From Serratia plymuthica NBRC 102599 (lineage in GTDB: Bacteria; Pseudomonadota; Gammaproteobacteria; Enterobacterales; Enterobacteriaceae): DNA of 64,000 nucleotides. How positions within the stretch are numbered: position 1 is the stretch's first letter; the number at the start of each line of letters is the position of its first letter. The position numbers and the translations under genes are program-made. The stretch spans positions 1-64,000 of the forward strand of contig NZ_BCTU01000029.1 in the NCBI RefSeq assembly GCF_001590925.1, read 5' to 3'. Below are positions 28,843 through 36,190 of this stretch, piece by piece. A model generated the notes under the pieces. It searched no databases, was not told the origin of the DNA, and saw only the letters and a list, made by a program, of their open reading frames with translations.

Positions 28843-28877
28843 AGATTACGCCTTTTAACCTAAACGATAAGTAAACC
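28843..28877 (-). promoter_or_regulatory. PhoP box and minus-10 of mgtA promoter
   Basis: On the minus strand GGTTTA-N5-CGTTTA (28861-28877) matches the PhoP direct repeat with an 11-bp period and one mismatch. It is followed 12 bp later by a minus-10-like TAATCT (28843-28848), the PhoP-class spacing. The box directly abuts the treR start codon at 28878. Confidence 0.75.
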
Positions 28878-29825
28878 ATGCAAAACCGGCTGACCATCAA
28901 GGACATCGCCCGCCTGAGCGGCGTGGGGAAATCCACCGTATCGCGCGTATTGAACAACGAAGGCAGCGTGAGCCCGCAAACCCGTGAACGGGTAGAAGCG
29001 GTGATCCGCCAGCAGGGGTTTACGCCGTCCAAATCGGCGCGCGCCATGCGCGGGCAGAGCGATAAAGTGGTGGGGATTATCGTTTCCCGCCTCGATTCGC
29101 CGTCGGAAAACCAGGCGGTGCGCACCATGCTGCCGCTGCTGTATCAGCAGGGTTATGACCCGATCGTGATGGAAAGCCAGTTTGAAACCCGCCTGGTGGA
29201 AGAGCATCTGCACGTGCTGCAACAGCGCAACGTCGACGGGGTGATCCTGTTCGGTTTCACCGGCCTGACGGCGGCCATGCTCAGCCCCTGGCAGGAGAAA
29301 ATGGTGGTGCTGGCGCGCGAATACGAAGGTTTTTCCTCGGTTTGCTACGACGACGATGGCGCAGTTCGGCTGCTGATGGAACGCCTGCAACAGCAGGGCC
29401 ATCGGCATATCAGCTATCTTGGGGTGCAACTTGCCGATGCCACTACCGGCATGCGCCGCCATCAGGCCTATCTCGACGCCTGCCGCCAGCAGCGGATCAC
29501 CCCCAGCGTCGCCCTGGGCGAACTGAGCTATCAGAGCGGTTTTCAACTGGCCTCCGAAGTGATTGGCCCGCAGACCACCGCGCTGGTGTGCGCCTCCGAC
29601 ACCATCGCCCTCGGCGCCATCAAATACCTGCAACAGCAGCACATCGCCCCGCTACAGGTCTGCGGCATCGGCAATACGCCACTGCTTAACTTCCTGTTCC
29701 CCGAGACGTTTTCGGTAGAACTGGGCTACGGCAGCGCCGGGTTGCAGGCCGCCCAACAGCTGCTGGGCCAGCTCAGCGGCGAACAGGGCATCCGCCAAAT
29801 CATCGTACCCAGCAAACTCGCCTGA
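28878..29825 (+). CDS. treR: Trehalose operon repressor TreR
   Basis: A LacI-family repressor of treBC, induced by trehalose-6-phosphate. The 315-residue product starts MQNRLTIKDIARLSGVGKST with the helix-turn-helix (residues about 5-28) and hinge RQQGFTPSKSARAMRGQ. The sugar-binding core includes VVGIIVSRLDSPSENQAVR and ALVCASDTIALGAIKYL. Length equals E. coli TreR. The PhoP box of the divergent mgtA promoter touches its start codon, so Mg2+ control could influence it. In this genome treR is cut off from its target treBC by a 4.7-kb bacteriocin insertion, but a TreR-like operator remains before treB. Confidence 0.96.
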   Translation: MQNRLTIKDIARLSGVGKSTVSRVLNNEGSVSPQTRERVEAVIRQQGFTPSKSARAMRGQSDKVVGIIVSRLDSPSENQAVRTMLPLLYQQGYDPIVMESQFETRLVEEHLHVLQQRNVDGVILFGFTGLTAAMLSPWQEKMVVLAREYEGFSSVCYDDDGAVRLLMERLQQQGHRHISYLGVQLADATTGMRRHQAYLDACRQQRITPSVALGELSYQSGFQLASEVIGPQTTALVCASDTIALGAIKYLQQQHIAPLQVCGIGNTPLLNFLFPETFSVELGYGSAGLQAAQQLLGQLSGEQGIRQIIVPSKLA

Positions 29826-30126
29826 CGGCGGGGGTTTGCCCGCATAATCCCCCTACCCGCATCCTCGGTTCTTGCCCACATCCGGTGGGCATAAGCTCCT
29901 CGCCATTTTGTATCAGCCACCACACAACAACGAATAGCCTTTCCTGATTGACCTCTGTCGCCCATAGCAACAATATACTGGTTAAACATACAGTAATTTA
30001 TTGTGTGTTCCAGCGGTTTGGCAGCACACGGAACGTGAACACCGATAGCCATTAGCCAGAATGGGCGGAAGGATACCGGATGCTGTTAGCCATCAAATAA
30101 CAGAGTGTCAAAAAGGAAGATTCATC
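29826..30126. other. Intergenic region treR-fibre gene
   Basis: Contains a hairpin (TGCCCAC / GTGGGCA, 29873-29891) without a T-run, followed by TTGACC, TATACT and the LexA box. This is probably the left junction of the bacteriocin insertion. No coding frame or RNA gene is convincing. Confidence 0.5.
29976..29995 (+). promoter_or_regulatory. LexA (SOS) box before the bacteriocin operon
   Basis: TACTGGTTAAACATACAGTA matches the E. coli LexA consensus in both conserved ends (TACTG and ACAGTA), with CTGG in place of CTGT in the left half. It overlaps a minus-10-like TATACT at 29974-29979. LexA binding here would keep the operon silent until DNA damage, as in colicin operons. Confidence 0.78.
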
Positions 30127-31263
30127 ATGGCTGAAGAAAAGAAAAATGCTCAAGTGCTTAACGGTATTAATGAAGACATCACTGAACTGAAATCACTGTC
30201 CACATTGCGCAAACGCGTTGTCAGCGACGGTGAGATTGTCTCCAAATCACCAAACGGTTTTCGTCTGGGCGGCGGAAATAACGGAGTGATTCTCCGTAAT
30301 GACGGCAAAGGTTTTTATGCGCTGATCACGCCAGACGGACAGGCACAGGACGGGCAGTGGAACACGCTGCGCCCCTTCTCCTTTAGCCTCTCTACCGGCA
30401 GGGTACACATGCAAAACGGTGTGGATATCTCCGGTGGCACGTTGGTGTCGCATAACGCCGGCATTGGCGCGGTCACCACTGGCCCCGCTTCTCTTATCAA
30501 CGGGCAGACGTACGGCGCACCGCCTGTGCATTCCGATTTCACCAGCGGTAATGTCACCACCACGATGATAATGGGGTCACGTATTATCCCGGGTAAAGAA
30601 GATTGCGGCCTGATTTCATATCGCGACAGACTGGGCAACTGGAATGAAATTCAGGTAAGAGCCAACGCTGAGCTTTCGGCAGGGCAACTGGTCAAACGCA
30701 ATGTGGAAGGCTGGATTTGGGCTGGCGGAAACAAGACTGTAAATAACAATGCAGACCGGATAACCAACGGTATGCATATACAGGGGGGCGGCGATCTTTT
30801 TGTCAATACTTACCACTATGAACGCATTGGCCAGCACCACTTTATGGGGTTCCATGTTGGCAACGGTGGAGCTAATGGTTGGTACGAATTCCGCAATGAT
30901 GGCAATGCTTACGCTAATGGCGCCTGGCACAGCAGCTCCGATGCCCGCATGAAAACGGAGATCGTGAAAATTGAGGGCGCGCTGGAGAAACTGGGGAAAA
31001 TCAGTGGCTATACCTACCTGAAACAAGGCGTGCCGGAGGCCGGCGTAATAGCCCAGGAAGTGGAGAACGTATTACCTCAGACAGTAACCACAACCGAATT
31101 AAAACTGAATGACGGCAGCGTTCTGAAAGATGCCCGTGGAATTAATATTAACGGCGTAGTCGCCCTTCTTATCGAAGCGCTTAAGGAAGAACGTGATGCC
31201 CGGCTTGCGCTGGAGTCTCGGTTGGCGGTGCTGGGAAACTCAGCAGCCACCAAACACGATTGA
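30127..31263 (+). CDS. Stand-alone tail-fibre-like protein with self-cleaving S74 chaperone
   Basis: A 378-residue protein resembling phage tail fibres. The N-terminal part has an N-terminal coil (VLNGINEDITELKSLSTLRK) and beta-rich repeats (FRLGGGNNGVILRNDGKGFY). The C-terminal 108 residues are a peptidase S74 intramolecular chaperone. The Ser271/Lys276 dyad in SSDARMK implies cleavage before Ser271 and release of a trimeric fibre of 270 residues. The chaperone end has VPEAGVIAQEVENVLPQTV and a C-terminal coil (LLIEALKEERDARLALESRL). The start at 30127 has an AAGGAAG ribosome site. No sheath, tube or baseplate genes are near, so it is not part of an R-type tailocin here. It sits behind a LexA box and 99 bases before a colicin D-type bacteriocin. 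Confidence 0.85.
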   Translation: MAEEKKNAQVLNGINEDITELKSLSTLRKRVVSDGEIVSKSPNGFRLGGGNNGVILRNDGKGFYALITPDGQAQDGQWNTLRPFSFSLSTGRVHMQNGVDISGGTLVSHNAGIGAVTTGPASLINGQTYGAPPVHSDFTSGNVTTTMIMGSRIIPGKEDCGLISYRDRLGNWNEIQVRANAELSAGQLVKRNVEGWIWAGGNKTVNNNADRITNGMHIQGGGDLFVNTYHYERIGQHHFMGFHVGNGGANGWYEFRNDGNAYANGAWHSSSDARMKTEIVKIEGALEKLGKISGYTYLKQGVPEAGVIAQEVENVLPQTVTTTELKLNDGSVLKDARGININGVVALLIEALKEERDARLALESRLAVLGNSAATKHD

Positions 31264-31362
31264 TTCCTCGAATGCACTGTAGACGCACAGCCAAATGAAC
31301 GTATTTAACTACAACCAGACAGATGCATCTGATAACAGATAAAGAATCAAGGAGATGTTGTT

Positions 31363-33303
31363 ATGCCGGGACCTGCAAGTTACCAAAATGGCTTCCCTTA
31401 CAATGCTAATGGAGAAATCCGTATTCTCATTACCGGCGGGCCGACTCCGCCTAGCGGGACTATTCCCGCAAGTCCACCGTCTAATGGTGGTTTGTATGTG
31501 TCAATGCTCCCGCCCAATGTGGCACCCGTTTATTTGAAGGACCGAGTGAGTGTTGAGTATGTTCCCGGAAAAGGACGACAATTCACGCCGTATGGGCAAC
31601 TGGCCCAATTAGAAAAGATTTTTGACGACCAGATAGCTGCAGCCAGGAACCGCATAGCAGAACCCGTTGATCGGATTATTGATCGTGTCAATGCGGTTTT
31701 CCGGTTGGTTAATACCCACGTGGGTAATGACCCTCGTGTTATTAGTTCTGAAAAACTTTTACGTGAAGCGAACCATGGTCTGCAAGTCGCCAATAGTGAA
31801 GTGCAACTGTCTGAAGGTAATGTCTCGCAAAAGCATGAAGCAGCAGAGAAAGCACTGAATGACGTCAAACCGAAATTAGGCCTCTCTGGGGTGGAGCCAG
31901 AAGATTATGACGCATTACTAACACGGGCACTTGAACCTGTTTCACGATCCTATTGGGAGGAGTATTCGGTAAAACCCCGCGTAGAAGAATTTAATGCCAA
32001 ACAGCGTTTGCTCGCTGCACTGGATAATATCGCTGTCGTTATTCAGGATGTCGAGTCTAAGGCAAGCACACTGACCGACGTGGTTAATCAGGTTAATAAA
32101 GAAAGAGCTGACGCAGAAACCAAGGCGAAAGCCGAAGAGGAGGCTAAAGCAAAAGCCGAAACGGAGGCTAGAGCGAAAACAGCGGAGTTAATGACCAAAG
32201 CTGGAGTAAAACCTACTCCGGTTTACACACCAGAAATGGTTAAATCGGCTCAAGCGTCCCTTGCAGCTGTGGGTGCGATGGTGCTAAATCGTGCCCCAGG
32301 GATGTTACAGCTATCAACCGCCGCCGAAGGTGTTTTGACCACCACCAGCGAGTTGGCGGGCTCGATAGCCGGGGCTGTGTGGCGAGGAGCTATTGCGTTA
32401 GCTGAAGCCGCAACCGTCAGCACCGCAGGGGCAACTGTTAGCGCTTTAGTTATGGGCTTCTGGCCCACAAAAGCAGGGGAAGGCAGCGACAAGCTTTACG
32501 GACGCGACATTGTCATGTTTGGCTTTCAGGCCAATCTAATCGCTGCCGGCAAAGTCAGCATTTCGCCGGAAATGCACTCTGTCGACTTACCGGTCCGTGG
32601 CTCTTTAGTTATGGAGAATGGTCAGCAACAGGTCAAACTGGTTAAAACGGGTATAGGTGGCGTACCCGCGAGCGTGTCTATTCTAAAGGCGGTACGTGAT
32701 GAGAAAACCGGGTTGGATAGGATTACGCTTCCTGCGGTGGGAGGTGCACCGTCGCGAACCATCCTGGTTAACCCAGCTCCGGTCGGGCCGACAGCACCTC
32801 CTCATACCGGAAACAGTTCGCCTGCCCCCGTCACGCCAGTGCATACTGGCACGACAGTAAAACAGGCTGATAGTATAGTTACCACCAGCTTCCCGGCGGA
32901 TGACCTTAAAGAGCTGCAGGACTTCATCTACTGGCAGCCGGATGCAACGGGCAGCGGCGTCGAGCCGATTTATGTGATGCTGAGTGATCCGCTTGATTCG
33001 GGACGATTTACCCGTAAACAACTGGATAAAAAATTCAAACATGCCATTGATTTTGGTATCAGTGACACAAAGAAAAATAGTGAAACGCTGACAAAATTCC
33101 GTGATGAGGTCAATGCGCATTTGGCAGATAAAGAGACCGTTGAGAGGGGAACATACCGACGGGAAAAAGGGTCTAAAGTTTACTTCAATCCCAAGAGCAT
33201 GAGGGTTGTTATCCTCAAAGCCAACGGCGATTTCCTCTCAGGATGGAAAATAAATCCCGATGCGGATAATGGCAGAATCTATTTAGAAACAGGTGATTTA
33301 TGA
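31363..33303 (+). CDS. S-type pyocin/colicin-like bacteriocin with colicin D tRNase domain
   Basis: A 646-residue modular toxin. Residues 1-60 are Gly/Pro-rich ([20 protein letters not shown]), typical of a translocation region. Residues about 80-290 are helical, including a charged coiled coil ([20 protein letters not shown], about 245-275). An S-type pyocin domain follows (about 372-475: [20 protein letters not shown]). After a Pro/Thr linker the last 135 residues match the colicin D nuclease, which cuts tRNA-Arg anticodon loops: the catalytic His is His560 in [15 protein letters not shown], 86 residues from the end, as His611 is in 697-residue colicin D. The end is [20 protein letters not shown]. 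The stop overlaps the immunity start by 4 bases. No lysis gene follows. Confidence 0.92.
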   Translation: MPGPASYQNGFPYNANGEIRILITGGPTPPSGTIPASPPSNGGLYVSMLPPNVAPVYLKDRVSVEYVPGKGRQFTPYGQLAQLEKIFDDQIAAARNRIAEPVDRIIDRVNAVFRLVNTHVGNDPRVISSEKLLREANHGLQVANSEVQLSEGNVSQKHEAAEKALNDVKPKLGLSGVEPEDYDALLTRALEPVSRSYWEEYSVKPRVEEFNAKQRLLAALDNIAVVIQDVESKASTLTDVVNQVNKERADAETKAKAEEEAKAKAETEARAKTAELMTKAGVKPTPVYTPEMVKSAQASLAAVGAMVLNRAPGMLQLSTAAEGVLTTTSELAGSIAGAVWRGAIALAEAATVSTAGATVSALVMGFWPTKAGEGSDKLYGRDIVMFGFQANLIAAGKVSISPEMHSVDLPVRGSLVMENGQQQVKLVKTGIGGVPASVSILKAVRDEKTGLDRITLPAVGGAPSRTILVNPAPVGPTAPPHTGNSSPAPVTPVHTGTTVKQADSIVTTSFPADDLKELQDFIYWQPDATGSGVEPIYVMLSDPLDSGRFTRKQLDKKFKHAIDFGISDTKKNSETLTKFRDEVNAHLADKETVERGTYRREKGSKVYFNPKSMRVVILKANGDFLSGWKINPDADNGRIYLETGDL

Positions 33304-33566
33304 ACAAGATGGCGGTAATCGAATTAGCAAGGAGTTTTTTGAATTCAAAAGTTAATGCGCTTCAATTTTCTGAAGATATATGCATTGAAAGAAATAATTT
33401 GTACGGTATTAAAGATCAAGACAAGAACGTTTTGAATTGTGGTGAAGAATTATTTATGGCAGCTGAAATTTATAATCCAGATTCAGACCGTGTTGATTAT
33501 GAACTGGATGAAGCTGGGTTAAGGAAGGAAGTGAAAGCGATTCTGGAGAAATTCAATCTGCTTTAA
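33300..33566 (+). CDS. Colicin D-type immunity protein
   Basis: An 88-residue protein starting [20 protein letters not shown] and containing [20 protein letters not shown], very like the colicin D immunity protein that blocks the nuclease active site by mimicking tRNA. It overlaps the bacteriocin stop (ATGA), ensuring coupled synthesis. The coding sequence is AT-richer than the backbone, as usual for colicin immunity genes. A strong terminator follows 34 bases after the stop. Confidence 0.92.
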   Translation: MNKMAVIELARSFLNSKVNALQFSEDICIERNNLYGIKDQDKNVLNCGEELFMAAEIYNPDSDRVDYELDEAGLRKEVKAILEKFNLL

Positions 33567-33600
33567 TTCCCCCCTTCTGATCAGTGGAATTTTAAGCAGC

Positions 33601-33631
33601 GCCCAACAAACTCTCATTTGTTGGGCTTTTT
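33601..33631 (+). terminator. Terminator of the bacteriocin operon
   Basis: A perfect 10-bp stem GCCCAACAAA / TTTGTTGGGC with a 6-base loop (CTCTCA) and TTTTT. It ends the fibre-bacteriocin-immunity transcript. Confidence 0.92.
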
Positions 33632-33658
33632 CATTAATAGCGTATTTATCTATGCCCC

Positions 33659-34072
33659 TCAAGGCCGCCCTTCGTAACCATCCCAGTAGGTGGCAACGGC
33701 AGAATCCATCAGGATCTGCCGTTGTTTTTGCGGGTTATCCGCCGAATATTTGCGATTGATGAATATCCCTTTTTGCCCTACGTCACTAAGGAATTCAGGG
33801 CTGCGGAACTCGGCCTCCCTCTGCTGTGCCTGCTGGCGCGTCATGCCATTAGCCCGATCGGTTTTCCCTATCTGATAGAACTGGTCAAAAAACGGAATGG
33901 ATGATTTTATCGAGTCCGAAATCTGCGTACGGGTATTGGGATCAAAGTGCACCTGAGCCAGTTGATGAATGGCATGCCGGGCGTGACGTTCAGGGCTGGT
34001 TTGCTGGCTGGCGCAAGCGCTCAGGAACAGCGCGGAACACAAGATAAGGGTACGGGGGGCTAACAGGGTCAT
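33659..34072 (-). CDS. Exc2-family-like lipoprotein
   Basis: A 137-residue predicted lipoprotein. MTLLAPRTLILCSALFLSACASQ holds a signal peptide with the lipobox LSAC, so Cys is about residue 20. The mature part is soluble and charged (PFFDQFYQIGKTDRANGMTR, ATYWDGYEG). The pattern resembles Exc2-type lipoproteins, named after ColE1-type entry-exclusion genes; this is from memory of the family and not certain. The ATG at 34072 has an AAGGAAG ribosome site. It converges on the bacteriocin operon and may travel with it. A role in self-protection is speculation. Confidence 0.6.
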   Translation of the reverse strand: MTLLAPRTLILCSALFLSACASQQTSPERHARHAIHQLAQVHFDPNTRTQISDSIKSSIPFFDQFYQIGKTDRANGMTRQQAQQREAEFRSPEFLSDVGQKGIFINRKYSADNPQKQRQILMDSAVATYWDGYEGRP

Positions 34073-34146
34073 TATTCTTCCTTGAAAAGTGTATTGCGAT
34101 GCCGCTACCGGCATCACGTTGAAAAAGCAGTGAGTATTGATGTATT

Positions 34147-34181
34147 CAACCGACCTCTTGCCCGATAAGGGAAAGGTAACT
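34147..34181 (+). repeat. 35-bp direct repeat, copy 1
   Basis: Begins CAACCGACCTCTTGCCC and ends AGGTAACT. It matches copy 2 (34311-34345) at 31 of 35 positions; the starts are 164 bp apart. Confidence 0.8.
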
Positions 34182-34310
34182 GAGTTTAATGACAAAGTTG
34201 TCTTTGAACCCGAGATACCCGGGCCTAGCGCACCGAGGGGCGCTCCGGCGGCAAGCCGCTACGACCCCTTCGGCACGCTCTCCCTAATAACAGGCTTTGT
34301 CAGCAGTCTG

Positions 34311-34345
34311 CAACCGACCTCTTGCCCAATAAAAGAGAGGTAACT
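34311..34345 (+). repeat. 35-bp direct repeat, copy 2
   Basis: Begins CAACCGACCTCTTGCCC, has AATAAAAG in the middle and ends AGGTAACT. It is in the same orientation as copy 1. It may be a remnant of a duplication or of an element end. Confidence 0.8.
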
Positions 34346-34499
34346 CTTTGTTATTCCGGTTCAGGATAATACAACCGGCCGGAGTCTGCAGGATGTTTTT
34401 GCGGCTTTGCGGGCGCCCCTCTCGATCCGAGATTGTTGCCCCCCGGCAGAACGCATAATGCGGTCATTTTTTATCGTTTTGTGATCGTCGCCCCAAACC

Positions 34500-34511
34500 G
34501 GGAACGTTCCC
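34500..34511. promoter_or_regulatory. Putative TreR operator of treBC
   Basis: GGGAACGTTCCC is a perfect 12-bp palindrome 85 bases before treB. It agrees with the GGGAACGTTCCC type of operator I recall for enterobacterial TreR. A TTTTGTGATCG half-site for CRP lies just upstream (34478-34488). Confidence 0.65.
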
Positions 34512-34595
34512 ATTCCATAAAAAAAGGGGAATGACTAAGCTTTGATCATTACTCAGCCAACACCTCTGCGCCTTACCCAAAAAAGGTACTTTATA

Positions 34596-36011
34596 ATGAG
34601 CAAAGTTAAACAACAGGATATCGACCGCCTGATTGTGCTGGTGGGCGGACGCGATAACATCGCCACCGTCAGCCACTGCATTACCCGGTTACGTTTCGTC
34701 CTTAACGACCCCGCCAAAGCCAACCCGAAAGAAATAGAAACCTTGCCGATGGTCAAAGGCTGCTTCACCAACGCCGGGCAGTTCCAGGTGGTGATTGGCC
34801 CGGAGGTCGGCGATTACTATCAGGCGTTGATCGCCACCACCGGCCTCAACGAGGCCGATAAGGAGCAGGCCAAGGTCGCCGCGCGGCAGAACATGACCTG
34901 GAGCGAGCGCGCCATCGCCCACTTCGCCGAAATCTTCTTCCCGCTGCTGCCGGCGCTGATCAGCGGCGGTCTGATCCTCGGCTTCCGCAACGTGATCGGC
35001 GACATCCCGATGTCCGGCGGCCAGACGCTGGCGCAAATGCACCCGGCGTGGAAAACCATCTACGACTTCCTGTGGCTGCTCGGTGAAGCGATCTTCATGT
35101 TCCTGCCGGTGGCCATCTGCTGGTCGACGGTGAAAAAAATGGGCGGCACGCCGGTGCTCGGCATCGTGCTGGGCGTCACGCTGGTCTCCCCGCAGTTGAT
35201 GAACTCTTACCAACTCGGGCAGCAAGTGCCGGAAGTGTGGAACTTCGGCTGGTTCGCCATTCAAAAAGTCGGCTATCAGGCGCAGGTGATCCCTTCCATG
35301 CTGGCCGGTATGGCGCTGGGCTGGATTGAAACCCGCCTGAAAAAGATCGTGCCCGATTACCTGTATCTGGTGGTGGTGCCGGTCGTTTCACTGCTGCTGG
35401 CGGTATTCCTGGCGCACGCGCTGATCGGGCCGTTTGGCCGCATGATCGGCGACGGCGTGGCGTGGGCGGTGAAAGCCGTCATGACCGGCAGCTTCGCCCC
35501 GATTGGCGCCGCGCTGTTCGGCTTCCTGTATGCGCCGCTGGTGATTACCGGCGTGCATCAGACCACGCTGGCCATCGATATGCAGATGATCCAGAGTATG
35601 GGCGGCACCCCAGTATGGCCGCTGATTGCGCTGTCCAACATTGCGCAGGCTTCTGCGGTATTGGGCATTATCATCATCAGCCGCAAGGCCAACGAGCGTG
35701 AAATCTCGGTGCCGGCGGCGATTTCCGCTTACCTCGGCGTTACCGAACCGGCGATGTACGGGATCAACCTGAAATACCGCTTCCCGATGCTGTGCGCGAT
35801 GATCGGCTCCGCCTTCGCCGGCCTGATCTGCGGCCTGGACGGCGTGATGGCCAATGGCATCGGCGTCGGCGGCTTGCCGGGTATTCTGTCCATCAAACCG
35901 CAGTTCTGGCTGGTTTACTCGGCGGCGATTGTGGTGGCCGTGGTGATCCCAATGCTGCTGACCATCATGGTCTATAAACGCAAAGCCGCCCGCGGCGAAC
36001 TGCCGGTCTGA
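34596..36011 (+). CDS. treB: Trehalose-specific PTS enzyme IIBC
   Basis: TreB imports trehalose and phosphorylates it to trehalose-6-phosphate. The 471-residue product (E. coli 473) has an N-terminal IIB domain with the phosphorylated Cys28 in TVSHCITRLRF. A IIC membrane domain follows (about residues 105-470) with GLILGFRNVIGDIPMSGGQ and the substrate motif region ITGVHQTTLAIDMQ and GVTEPAMYGIN. There is no IIA domain; the glucose IIA protein supplies phosphate in E. coli. The ATG at 34596 has an AAGG site. An ERIC element separates it from treC, so the operon transcript would contain a 127-base hairpin. Confidence 0.97.
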   Translation: MSKVKQQDIDRLIVLVGGRDNIATVSHCITRLRFVLNDPAKANPKEIETLPMVKGCFTNAGQFQVVIGPEVGDYYQALIATTGLNEADKEQAKVAARQNMTWSERAIAHFAEIFFPLLPALISGGLILGFRNVIGDIPMSGGQTLAQMHPAWKTIYDFLWLLGEAIFMFLPVAICWSTVKKMGGTPVLGIVLGVTLVSPQLMNSYQLGQQVPEVWNFGWFAIQKVGYQAQVIPSMLAGMALGWIETRLKKIVPDYLYLVVVPVVSLLLAVFLAHALIGPFGRMIGDGVAWAVKAVMTGSFAPIGAALFGFLYAPLVITGVHQTTLAIDMQMIQSMGGTPVWPLIALSNIAQASAVLGIIIISRKANEREISVPAAISAYLGVTEPAMYGINLKYRFPMLCAMIGSAFAGLICGLDGVMANGIGVGGLPGILSIKPQFWLVYSAAIVVAVVIPMLLTIMVYKRKAARGELPV

Positions 36012-36031
36012 TTGAAATGTAGGGGTCGCAA

Positions 36032-36158
36032 ATACCCAATAGCTTTCAGGCTGCAGCTAGGCGGCAAGGGTGCTGTACTCCCAGGAGCTTACTCAGGTAA
36101 GTGACTGGGGTGCAGCGCCAGCAGCCAACAACGCTGCAGTTTGAAAGATGAAGGGTAT
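36032..36158. repeat. Full-length ERIC element between treB and treC
   Basis: Exactly 127 bases from ATACCC to GGGTAT, with arms AGCTTTCAGGCTGCAG and CTGCAGTTTGAAAG. The core CCCAGGAGCTTACTCAGGTA, followed by AGTGACTGGGGTGCAGCG, equals the classical ERIC consensus. It lies inside the treBC operon and may affect treC expression through RNA folding or processing. Confidence 0.95.
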
Positions 36159-36190
36159 CGGGCCCGTTGTCACGATTCAAAGGTATAACT

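Larger units (their letters stand above)
34073..34595. other. Intergenic region with direct repeats before treB
   Basis: These 523 bases hold two 35-bp direct repeats, a GC-rich block between them (34210-34290), and the treB control region with a TreR-like palindrome. The block before the treB operator is probably the right junction of the bacteriocin insertion. No coding frame of quality is seen. Confidence 0.5.

Noticed and set aside
29873-29891. Hairpin TGCCCAC / GTGGGCA after treR as a terminator
   Set aside because: No T-run follows. It might mark the insertion edge, but nothing supports termination.
31280-31295. CTGT-AGACGC-ACAG before the bacteriocin gene as a second LexA box
   Set aside because: The spacing is 6 bases instead of the required 8, so LexA would not bind it.
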